Shown here one piece after another: positions 44,461-51,737 of a stretch of 64,000 nt of DNA (position 1 is its first letter; each line of letters opens with the position of its first letter). The notes below the pieces were generated by a model, which ran no database searches, was not told the DNA's origin, and worked only from the letters and a program-made list of their open reading frames with translations. The DNA lies in contig NZ_JAOXLP010000001.1 of NCBI RefSeq assembly GCF_025791835.1, forward strand, positions 310,001 to 374,000, read 5' to 3'. Source of the stretch: Roseomonas xinghualingensis. Its GTDB lineage: Bacteria; Pseudomonadota; Alphaproteobacteria; Acetobacterales; Acetobacteraceae. A program made the translations under genes and the position numbers.

Positions 44461-46053
44461 ATGCGACGACTACTCTTGGCCAGCGCCGCGGCGCTGATGC
44501 TGTGCGCGGGGGCGGGTGCCGGCACCGGCGCGGCCCATGCGGCGACCTTCCGCTGGGCCAATGACGGCGACGTCAACTCCATGGACCCCTATGCGCGGAA
44601 CGAGACCTTCCTCCTCACCTTCACGCAGAACATCTACGAGCCGCTGGTCCGCCGGAACCGCGAGCTGAAGGTCGAGCCCTCGCTCGCCACCGCCTGGTCG
44701 CAGCCCTCGCCCACCGTGTGGCGGCTGAATCTGCGCCAGGGCGTGAAGTTCCATGACGGCTCGCCCTTCACCGCCGACGACGTGCTGTTCAGCGCCGACC
44801 GCGTCCGCGGGCAGGGCTCGAACCTGACCTCCGCCCTCGCCTCGGTGAAGGAGGTGCGGAAGATCGACGACTTCACAGTCGAGTTCGAGACGCACAACCC
44901 CGATCCGATCTTCCTGGAGCAGATCACCCAGTGGGGGATCATGTCCAAGCGCTGGGCGGAGGCGAACAACGCCACCCAGGCCGTGGACCTGACGACCGGC
45001 CAGGAGAACTTCGCCACCCGCAACGCGAATGGTACGGGCCCCTTCGTGCTGGTGAGCCGCGAGCCGGACCGGCGCACCGTGCTGCGCGCCAATCCGAACT
45101 GGTGGGACAAGCCGGAGCACAATCTGGACGAGGTGGTGTTCAACGTCATCGGCAATGACGCGACGCGCGTGGCCGCCCTGCTCTCGGGCGAGGTGGACAT
45201 GGTCTACACCGTGCCGCCGCAGGATACGGACCGCCTGAGCCGCTCCGGCAATGTGCGGATCCACCAGCAGGCGGAGCTACGCACCATCTTCCTGGGCTTC
45301 GACCAGGCGCGGGACGAGCTTCTGAAGTCCGACGTGAAGGGCAAGAATCCCTTCCGTGACGTGCGCGTGCGCCGCGCCTTCCAGCAGGCGGTCGATCTCG
45401 AAGCCATCAAGACGCGCATCATGCGCGGCCAGTCCCGCCCGACGGGCCTGATGATCGGGCCGGGCGTGAATGGCTGGACCGAGGCCGCGGATCGCGTGGT
45501 GCGGCCGAATATCGATAGCGCCAAGCGCCTGCTGGCGGAGGCCGGCTATCCGAATGGCTTCGGCGTGACGATGGACTGCCCGAACGATCGCTATGTGAAC
45601 GATGAGGCGATCTGCACCGCCATCGTCTCCATGCTGGCGCGGATCGGCGTGAAGGTGACGCTGAACGCCCAGACCCGCGCGCGCTACTTCGCGGAGATCC
45701 TGGCGCCACGCTTCCAGACGAGCTTCTACATGCTCGGCTGGACGCCGACGACCTACGATGCCCACAACACGCTGTACAACATCATGGGCACGCGGGGCGG
45801 GCCTCGTGGCGTGTTCAACTCGGGCGGCTGGAGCAATGCGCGCTTCGATGAGCTGACGAACCAGATCGCGGTGGAAACCGACGCCGCGAAGCGCCAGCAG
45901 CTGATCGATGAGGCGATGAAGCTCCACGCGGATGAGGTGGGACATATCCCGCTGCATCAGCAGACCGTGGTCTGGGCCGCGCGCAACAACATCGCCCTGC
46001 AGCAGTTGGCGGACAACTACTTCCCGCTGCGCTTCGTGCGGGTGGGGCAGTAG
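44461..46053 (+). CDS. Family 5 (peptide-type) solute-binding protein
   Basis: Extracytoplasmic binding protein of the DppA/OppA family, 530 residues, with a signal peptide (MRRLLLASAAALMLCAGAGA...AHAA). Diagnostic stretches are the LRQGVKFHDGSPFTADDVLFSADRV motif and the YEPLVRRN start region. No permease or ATPase genes are next to it, so the transporter that uses it is encoded elsewhere. The ligand is unknown. Confidence 0.9.
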   Translation: MRRLLLASAAALMLCAGAGAGTGAAHAATFRWANDGDVNSMDPYARNETFLLTFTQNIYEPLVRRNRELKVEPSLATAWSQPSPTVWRLNLRQGVKFHDGSPFTADDVLFSADRVRGQGSNLTSALASVKEVRKIDDFTVEFETHNPDPIFLEQITQWGIMSKRWAEANNATQAVDLTTGQENFATRNANGTGPFVLVSREPDRRTVLRANPNWWDKPEHNLDEVVFNVIGNDATRVAALLSGEVDMVYTVPPQDTDRLSRSGNVRIHQQAELRTIFLGFDQARDELLKSDVKGKNPFRDVRVRRAFQQAVDLEAIKTRIMRGQSRPTGLMIGPGVNGWTEAADRVVRPNIDSAKRLLAEAGYPNGFGVTMDCPNDRYVNDEAICTAIVSMLARIGVKVTLNAQTRARYFAEILAPRFQTSFYMLGWTPTTYDAHNTLYNIMGTRGGPRGVFNSGGWSNARFDELTNQIAVETDAAKRQQLIDEAMKLHADEVGHIPLHQQTVVWAARNNIALQQLADNYFPLRFVRVGQ

Positions 46054-46083
46054 CGCCAGCGGCTCTGCTGAAGGTCCTGCGGA

Positions 46084-46115
46084 CCAGGGGTTTGAGGCGG
46101 TGCCTCGAACCCTGG
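46084..46115. repeat. Extragenic palindrome after the solute-binding protein gene
   Basis: A hairpin with arms of about 14 bases (46084-46098 with 46102-46115) and a short loop, containing a gaggc/gcctc core like the elements near 29.7 kb. No T-run follows. It precedes the real terminator at 46143. Confidence 0.45.
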
Positions 46116-46142
46116 CCTCCCCATCGGTCATGCCACATAGGC

Positions 46143-46178
46143 AAAGGGCCTCCGGCGAGTTGCCGAAGGCCCTTTCTT
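46143..46178. terminator. Bidirectional terminator between convergent genes
   Basis: A stem of 9 perfect pairs (46143-46151 with 46167-46175), extended by 4 more after one mismatch, with a 5-base loop and a TTTCTT tail; AAA lies on the other side. It separates the solute-binding protein from the minus-strand radical SAM gene. Confidence 0.75.
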
Positions 46179-46242
46179 AAGGGACGCATGCAGGACTGCC
46201 GAAAGCCGGGAATCTCGGCTTCCTGACGGAGCCTCTGGAGGC

Positions 46243-47394
46243 TTACAGAAGCTCCAGCTGTCTCTCTTCCATCTGCGGCACGGCGAAGCGGGAGCAGTCC
46301 AGCCCGCCATATTCCCGCGCCTTGTCCAGCCCCAGGCACTTCATCGCCATGGTGAAGCGCTGGGCCAGCATATCCGCATACGGCCCGGTACCAGTCTGGC
46401 GGATGCCGAAGCGGGAGTCATAGGTCTTGCCGGCACGGGTCTCGCGGATCAGGGCAAGGACGCGGGCGGCGCGGTCCGGCATATGGGCATTCAGCCATTC
46501 CTCGAACATCTGCCGGATTTCCAGCGGCAGGCGCAGCAGGACATAGCCGGCGGCGCGGGCGCCATGGGCGTGGGAGGCCTCCAGCACCTTCTCCATCTCC
46601 GCGTCGTTCACGCCCGGGATAACGGGCGCGACCAGCACGCCGACGGGAATGCCGGCGCGGGATAGCTCATGCATGGCGGCCAGGCGGCGCAGCGGGGCGG
46701 CGGCGCGGGGCTCCATGATGCGGGCCAGGCGGTTGTCCAGCGTGGTGACGGAGAGGCAGACCTGGACGAGGTTACGCGCGGCCATGCGCGTCAGGATGTC
46801 CATGTCCCGCAGCACGCCGGCGGATTTCGTCACGATGGTGACGGGGTGGTTGAAGCGGTCCAGCACCTCCAGCACCTGGCGGGTCAGGCCAAGGGTACGC
46901 TCCACCGGCTGGTAGGGATCGGTGTTGGAGCCGAGGGCGATGGGGCGCGGGACATAACCGGGCTTGCGCAGCTCCTTCTCCAGCAGCGTCGCCACCTCGG
47001 GCTTGAACTGGAGGCGGGCCTCAAAGTCCAGGCCGGGGGAGAGGCCGATCCAGGCATGGGTCGGGCGGGCATAGCAGTAGATGCAGCCATGCTCGCAGCC
47101 GCGATACGGGTTCACCGAACGGTCGAAACCGATATCGGGGCTGTCGTTCCAGGTGAGGGCGGAGCGGGAAGCGTCGCGGGTAAGGGAAGTGGCGAGTGGC
47201 GGCAGGTCGGCGAGGGCCTGGGCAAGGGTGCCCCAGCCATCGTCGAAGGCGTCGGTACGGGCCCGCTCGAAGCGGTTGGCGGGATTGGACACGGCGCCCC
47301 GGCCGCGCCGAAGGCCGGGGAGCGGGGAGGCCGAAGGGCCACGGTTCAGGAGGCTGCGGTTCAGGAGCGGGCTGCCCAGGCTGCCATCTGGCAT
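46243..47394 (-). CDS. PA0069 family radical SAM protein (SplB-like)
   Basis: A radical S-adenosylmethionine enzyme of 383 residues related to the spore-photoproduct-lyase group. The cluster motif CEHGCIYC uses Cys100, Cys104 and Cys107. The GSNTDPYQPVE and VTIVTKSAGVLRDMDIL stretches are characteristic. The reaction is unknown; relatives are linked to DNA repair. AGGAGG lies 5 bases before the ATG. A LexA-like box ends about 17 bases before the start, and a second lies further upstream, so SOS control is likely. Confidence 0.88.
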   Translation of the reverse strand: MPDGSLGSPLLNRSLLNRGPSASPLPGLRRGRGAVSNPANRFERARTDAFDDGWGTLAQALADLPPLATSLTRDASRSALTWNDSPDIGFDRSVNPYRGCEHGCIYCYARPTHAWIGLSPGLDFEARLQFKPEVATLLEKELRKPGYVPRPIALGSNTDPYQPVERTLGLTRQVLEVLDRFNHPVTIVTKSAGVLRDMDILTRMAARNLVQVCLSVTTLDNRLARIMEPRAAAPLRRLAAMHELSRAGIPVGVLVAPVIPGVNDAEMEKVLEASHAHGARAAGYVLLRLPLEIRQMFEEWLNAHMPDRAARVLALIRETRAGKTYDSRFGIRQTGTGPYADMLAQRFTMAMKCLGLDKAREYGGLDCSRFAVPQMEERQLELL

Positions 47395-47410
47395 CGTGGC
47401 CTCCTATCGA

Positions 47411-47425
47411 GTTCTCTTTGTGTTC
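47411..47425 (-). promoter_or_regulatory. Alphaproteobacterial LexA box at the radical SAM promoter
   Basis: An exact GTTC-N7-GTTC direct repeat (47411-47414 and 47422-47425), the known LexA operator of alphaproteobacteria. It reads as GAAC-N7-GAAC on the coding strand of the radical SAM gene, about 17-31 bases before its start codon. A repressor here would cover the promoter or leader. Confidence 0.75.
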
Positions 47426-47461
47426 TGTCTGGATTTGGGCATTGGGGGGTCCCTTCGTCAA

Positions 47462-47476
47462 GAACATCAAGAGAAC
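47462..47476 (+). promoter_or_regulatory. Second LexA-like box in the same intergenic region
   Basis: An exact GAAC-N7-GAAC repeat (47462-47465 and 47473-47476), 51 bases from the first box centre to centre and in the opposite orientation. It could strengthen repression of the radical SAM gene or act on the plus-strand solute-binding protein 160 bases downstream. Confidence 0.65.
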
Positions 47477-47638
47477 GAAATCGTGAAAACCCGCTTGGTG
47501 ACTGAAGCTTCGCCAAGGCGTGTGAGTCATCGTTGCGGAGAGGGGTTTAAGCAAGAAAAGCTCGTTTAAGCCCTTGATGGCACAAGCTTTGCTGCGCTGG
47601 GATGCTCGACGAGGATACGACTGGGAGTTCGTGGCGAT

Positions 47639-49258
47639 ATGACGAAGTGGCGTTCGATGACGGCCTTGCTGGCGGGGTTGGCGGTTGCGGCCGTGTTCCA
47701 GCCTCAGAGACCAGCCCAGGCCCAGGCCCAGGCCCAGGCCCAGGCCCAGGCCCAGGCCCAGGCTCCCACCGGTACGTTACGGGCTGTGCTGGAGGCGGAG
47801 GTCGTCACGCTCGATCCGCATTTCGTCGCTGCCTACATCACGCGCACCTTCGGCTATGCGGTGTTCGATACGCTCCTCGCGCCCAATGCGGCCGGCGAGA
47901 TGCGCCCGCAGATGGTGAAGGAATGGACGCGATCCGATGACGGCATGCGCTGGACCTTCATCTTGCGGGACGGGCTGCGTTTCCATGATGGCGCCCCCGT
48001 CACCGCCGGGGATGCCGTGGCCTCGCTCAAGCGTTGGGCGCAGCGCTCCGTCATGGGCGGGCGCCTCATGGCTGCGACGGAGACACTTGAGGCGCGGGAC
48101 GACAAGACCTTCGATCTGGTGCTGAAGAAGCCCTTTGGCCATGTGCTGGAGGCCCTGGGCACCACCTCCGTGCCCGGGCCCTTCATCATGCCGGCGCGGC
48201 TGGCCGCGACCCCGGCGAGCCAGCAGGTGCCGGAGATCGTCGGTTCCGGTCCCTTCACCTTCAGCCGTGCGGATCACCGCCCTGGCGACCGCATCCTGCT
48301 TCGCCGCAACGAGAACTACGTGTCGCGCTCCGAGCCCGCGGACTTCCTGGCGGGAGGCAAGGTGGCGAAGGTCGCGGAAGTCGAGTTCCGCGTGATCCCG
48401 GATGCCGGCACCGCCACCTCCGCCTTGCAGGCGGGCGAGGTGGATTACATGCAGTATGCGCCCTTCGACATGCTGCGGCTGCTGGAGCGCGACCGGCGCG
48501 TGAAGGTGATGAACTTCTCCGGTCCGCACATGTTCACCGGGCATTACCGCTTCAACGCCGCCGCGGCGCCCTTCAACGACCCGGCCATCCGCCGCGTGCT
48601 GCTGCGCTTGGTGGACCAGGCGGAGGTTCTGAGCGGCTTCGGCCTCTCCTCGCAATATGGCCAGACCTGCAACGCCTTCTTCATCTGCGGCTCGGCGCTG
48701 GAGAGCAATGTCGCGACAGAGGCGCTGGAGAATCCTTCCATCGAGGCGGCGCGCGAGGCGCTGAAGGCCACGGGCTATAAGGGGGAGCCGGTGGTCGTGC
48801 TGTCGGCGACCGATCTCGAGGCCCCGCGTGTGGCCAGCGATATCCTGGCCGATCGCCTGCGCCGCGCGGGATTCAACGTGGATCTGCAGGCGATGGACTG
48901 GGCTTCGGTGATCGCGCGCCGCACGCAGCGTTCCGGCTGGAACGTGTTCGGCGTCCATGCCGCGGGCCTCGACCTGGCCTCGCCCATGACCAACACGGTG
49001 ATCGGCTTCAACTGCACAGGTGGCCCGGCTTCCGGCTTCTTCTGCGAGGAGAAGCTGCCGCCGCTCTTTGACGCCTTCGCGGCGGCCCAGAGCAAGGAGG
49101 AGCAGAAGCGCATCGCTGAGGAGATCCAGAAGGTGGTCTATGGCCAGGGAATGGCCGTGCCCTTCGGGCAGTTCGCCCAGCCGGCCGCCTACCGGACCGT
49201 GCTGCACGGGCTGATTCCCTCATCGATCCCTGTGTTCTGGAACGTGGAGAAGCGCTGA
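47639..49258 (+). CDS. Family 5 solute-binding protein with Gln-Ala repeat
   Basis: A second peptide-type binding protein, 539 residues. The signal peptide (LLAGLAVAAVFQPQRPAQA) is followed by a run of alternating Gln and Ala encoded by a hexanucleotide repeat, placed at the likely signal-peptidase site. The LRDGLRFHDGAPVTAGDAVASLKRW motif is the family signature. ATG at 47657 is an alternative start. It is followed 4 bases later by a GMC oxidoreductase gene. No permease is adjacent. Confidence 0.9.
   Translation: MTKWRSMTALLAGLAVAAVFQPQRPAQAQAQAQAQAQAQAQAPTGTLRAVLEAEVVTLDPHFVAAYITRTFGYAVFDTLLAPNAAGEMRPQMVKEWTRSDDGMRWTFILRDGLRFHDGAPVTAGDAVASLKRWAQRSVMGGRLMAATETLEARDDKTFDLVLKKPFGHVLEALGTTSVPGPFIMPARLAATPASQQVPEIVGSGPFTFSRADHRPGDRILLRRNENYVSRSEPADFLAGGKVAKVAEVEFRVIPDAGTATSALQAGEVDYMQYAPFDMLRLLERDRRVKVMNFSGPHMFTGHYRFNAAAAPFNDPAIRRVLLRLVDQAEVLSGFGLSSQYGQTCNAFFICGSALESNVATEALENPSIEAAREALKATGYKGEPVVVLSATDLEAPRVASDILADRLRRAGFNVDLQAMDWASVIARRTQRSGWNVFGVHAAGLDLASPMTNTVIGFNCTGGPASGFFCEEKLPPLFDAFAAAQSKEEQKRIAEEIQKVVYGQGMAVPFGQFAQPAAYRTVLHGLIPSSIPVFWNVEKR
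47715..47762 (+). repeat. Hexanucleotide tandem repeat, eight copies
   Basis: Eight perfect copies of cccagg, encoding Gln-Ala dipeptides. A change in copy number keeps the reading frame, so slippage would only alter the length of the segment after the signal peptide. Confidence 0.95.
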
Positions 49259-49262
49259 CGCC

Positions 49263-50834
49263 ATGTGGGACGTGATCGTTGTGGGCGCCGGCTCTGCCGG
49301 CGCCGCCCTGGCCGCGCGCCTTTCCGAGAATCCCGCGAAGCGCGTGCTGCTGCTGGAAGCTGGTGTCGATTGGCGTGCCGGCGACGCGCCGCATGAGCTG
49401 CGCAGCGCGAATATCATGGCCTTCATGCATGATCCGGCGCTGCAGGCGAAATGGCAGTGGCCGGGACTGCTGTCGCGGCGGACGGCCGCGCAGGAGCCGC
49501 ATTTCTACTGGCGCGGCCGCACGATGGGTGGCTGCTCCACCGTGAATGCGCAGATCGCCATCCGTGGCGTGGGCGAGGCCTTCGACCAATGGGCCGCGCT
49601 GGGCTGCAAGGGCTGGTCGGCGGCCGATGTGCTGCCGATCTTCGATGCCATCGAGGATGACGAGGATACGGGCACCGCGCCCGGCATCCGGCGTGGCGGG
49701 CCGCTGCCGGTCTATCGCGCGCCACAGGAGAAATGGGGGCCGGTTGACCGCGCGCTGCGCGATGCGGCGCTGGCCTGCGGCTATCCCTGGAACCCGGATG
49801 TCAACCATGCGACGCGTGAGGGCGTCTCGCCCTATCCGATCAACAGCCGGAGCAGCGCGCGGGTGACCACCCATGACGGCTATCTGGAGCCGGCACGGGG
49901 CCGCCCGAACCTTTCCATCCGTGGCGAGGCGATGGTGGACCGCGTGCTCTTCGACGGGCGCCGGGCACGCGGCGTGCGCGTTCGCTTCGGCGGCGGCGAA
50001 TGGGAGGAGGTGACGGGGCGCGAGGTGGTGCTCTGCGCCGGTGCCGTGCACAGCCCGACGATCCTCATGCGTTCCGGCCTGGGCGATGCGGGCGTGCTGT
50101 CGGCACTCGGCGTGCCGGTGGTGGCGGAACTGCCGCAGGTGGGGCGCAACCTGATGGACCATCCGGTCATCCGGGCGACGATCAGGCTGCGGCCGGAACA
50201 TGCCTGCATGGACCCGGAGCAGCGCCACACCAATTCCTGCGTCACCTACAGCTCAGGGCTCGCGGGGGGCGGGTTCCGCGACATGATCATGATCGGCTTC
50301 AACCATCGCGGGCTGCCGCCGGGCGGGCCGGGCACGGCGCCGAATCCGGTGGGGGCCATCGGGGCCTCCGTCTACAATGCCTTCTCTCGCGGGGAGGTCC
50401 GCATGGTTTCGGCCGATCCGGAGGCGAATCCGGTGGTGGAGGAGAACATGCTCTCCGATCCGCGCGACCGGCTGCGGATGCGGGATGCGGTGCGCCGCCT
50501 GGCGGTTCTTTCGGAGCAGCCCGCGCTGTCCGGCATCGCGGAATGGATCCGGCTGGGGGATTCGCCCCTGACGCCGGCCCAGGCCGCGGCCTTGCCGGAG
50601 GATGAGCTGGACGATCTGATGCTGCGCGAGGCGGGCGATATCCAGCATGCCGCCGGCACCTGCCGGATGGCGGCGCCGGATGATCCCGGCGGCGTGGTCG
50701 ATCCCGATCTCCGCGTGCGGGGGGTGGAGGGGCTGCGCGTGGCGGACGCCTCGATCATGCCGACGGATTGCCGTGCGAACCTGCACTTCACCTGCGTGAT
50801 GATCGGTGAGGCCCTGGCGCGCCGGATGTGGTGA
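49263..50834 (+). CDS. GMC family oxidoreductase (choline dehydrogenase-like)
   Basis: A FAD-dependent alcohol oxidase/dehydrogenase of 523 residues. The FAD motif is VVGAGSAGAALAARLSENP. GRTMGGCSTVNAQIAIRG is GMC signature 1 and the active-site His region is QHAAGTCRM with VADASIMP. It starts 4 bases after the solute-binding protein stop, so the transported compound or a product may be its substrate. The exact alcohol is not evident. Confidence 0.9.
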   Translation: MWDVIVVGAGSAGAALAARLSENPAKRVLLLEAGVDWRAGDAPHELRSANIMAFMHDPALQAKWQWPGLLSRRTAAQEPHFYWRGRTMGGCSTVNAQIAIRGVGEAFDQWAALGCKGWSAADVLPIFDAIEDDEDTGTAPGIRRGGPLPVYRAPQEKWGPVDRALRDAALACGYPWNPDVNHATREGVSPYPINSRSSARVTTHDGYLEPARGRPNLSIRGEAMVDRVLFDGRRARGVRVRFGGGEWEEVTGREVVLCAGAVHSPTILMRSGLGDAGVLSALGVPVVAELPQVGRNLMDHPVIRATIRLRPEHACMDPEQRHTNSCVTYSSGLAGGGFRDMIMIGFNHRGLPPGGPGTAPNPVGAIGASVYNAFSRGEVRMVSADPEANPVVEENMLSDPRDRLRMRDAVRRLAVLSEQPALSGIAEWIRLGDSPLTPAQAAALPEDELDDLMLREAGDIQHAAGTCRMAAPDDPGGVVDPDLRVRGVEGLRVADASIMPTDCRANLHFTCVMIGEALARRMW

Positions 50835-50841
50835 GGAGAGC

Positions 50842-50882
50842 GCCGGACGGCGGGAGGCATCTGGCCTCCCTGCCGGTCCGGC
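50842..50882. repeat. Long GC-rich hairpin after the GMC gene
   Basis: An imperfect inverted repeat: arms of about 17 and 19 bases, 50842-50858 and 50864-50882, with two bulges. It lies between convergent genes and has no T-run. It is similar in kind to the other extragenic palindromes in the window. Confidence 0.45.
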
Positions 50883-50938
50883 CCGGGGATGTCATGACAT
50901 GGCCGTGGCGGAGGGGCGCCGGGGCGCCCCTGCTGGCG

Positions 50939-51559
50939 TCAGCGCCAGGTCACGCCGTTGCGGCTGCAGGTCTCGACGTTGCGGCGCTCGCTGGCGGAGC
51001 CGCTCATATAGACCACGCGAATATCGGAGTTGCAGTGGCCGCCGGGAGGCAGGTTGATCCAGATGGACTGGCCCGGGTTCATCACATTGTTCCCCAGCCG
51101 GTCCTGGCCCCAGCTCGATTGGGAGGAAAGCGAGATGTAGAGCTCGCGGATCATCTGGCCGGATTGGTTGATGAAGTTGAAGGACGGGTCACCGCCGCGC
51201 GGCGCGGTGATTGTCGCGCCAGCGCCACCGCCGATGGTGGCTCCCGCCCCGCCGAAGGCGATGGTGCTGAGCGAGCAGGCATTCACGCTCATCCTGGTTT
51301 CTTCGCGGCCGCCCCCATAGGTCACCCGCACATCCAGCACGCAATCGCTGAAATTGGGTGTGACGAAAACGCGGTTGCCTGCGGGCAGCACATTGGCGCC
51401 AAGGATGTCCGGGCCCCAGTTGGACAGGCGGGAGGGCGAGACATGGGCGGTCTGGATCGCGTCCCCGGAGTTGTTGACCAGCCAGAAGCGGTTCTGTGCC
51501 TCCGCCGGCGCGGCAGCGAGCCCTGCCAGCAGCATGAGGGTGGCAAAGAGGGCGCGCAT
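50939..51559 (-). CDS. Secreted protein with two tandem copies of one domain
   Basis: A 206-residue exported protein of unknown function. After the signal peptide (ending APAEAQ) there are two similar repeats of about 80 residues. Copy 1 begins FWLVNNSGDAIQTAHVSPSRLSNWGPDILG and copy 2 FNFINQSGQMIRELYISLSSQSSWGQDRLG; both contain a Trp-Gly-x-Asp-x-Leu-Gly turn and two Cys near the end. A Gly-rich linker joins them. This repeat resembles domains in other alphaproteobacterial Tat/Sec-exported proteins of unknown role. Confidence 0.8.
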   Translation of the reverse strand: MRALFATLMLLAGLAAAPAEAQNRFWLVNNSGDAIQTAHVSPSRLSNWGPDILGANVLPAGNRVFVTPNFSDCVLDVRVTYGGGREETRMSVNACSLSTIAFGGAGATIGGGAGATITAPRGGDPSFNFINQSGQMIRELYISLSSQSSWGQDRLGNNVMNPGQSIWINLPPGGHCNSDIRVVYMSGSASERRNVETCSRNGVTWR

Positions 51560-51737
51560 GATCGCCTTTCCTTCGGACGTAACCCGTTACAATGGGATCA
51601 TGAAAGATGATCCTCCGGAAGGTGCTTCGCTGGCTTGGCCGGCGCTGCCACCGGAAAGCCACACTTACTCCGGCCTGCCCCACTAACTGGAACGTGCCAC
51701 TGGCATCCGCCGCGTAAGCCACTCTACGCTGCGCCGC

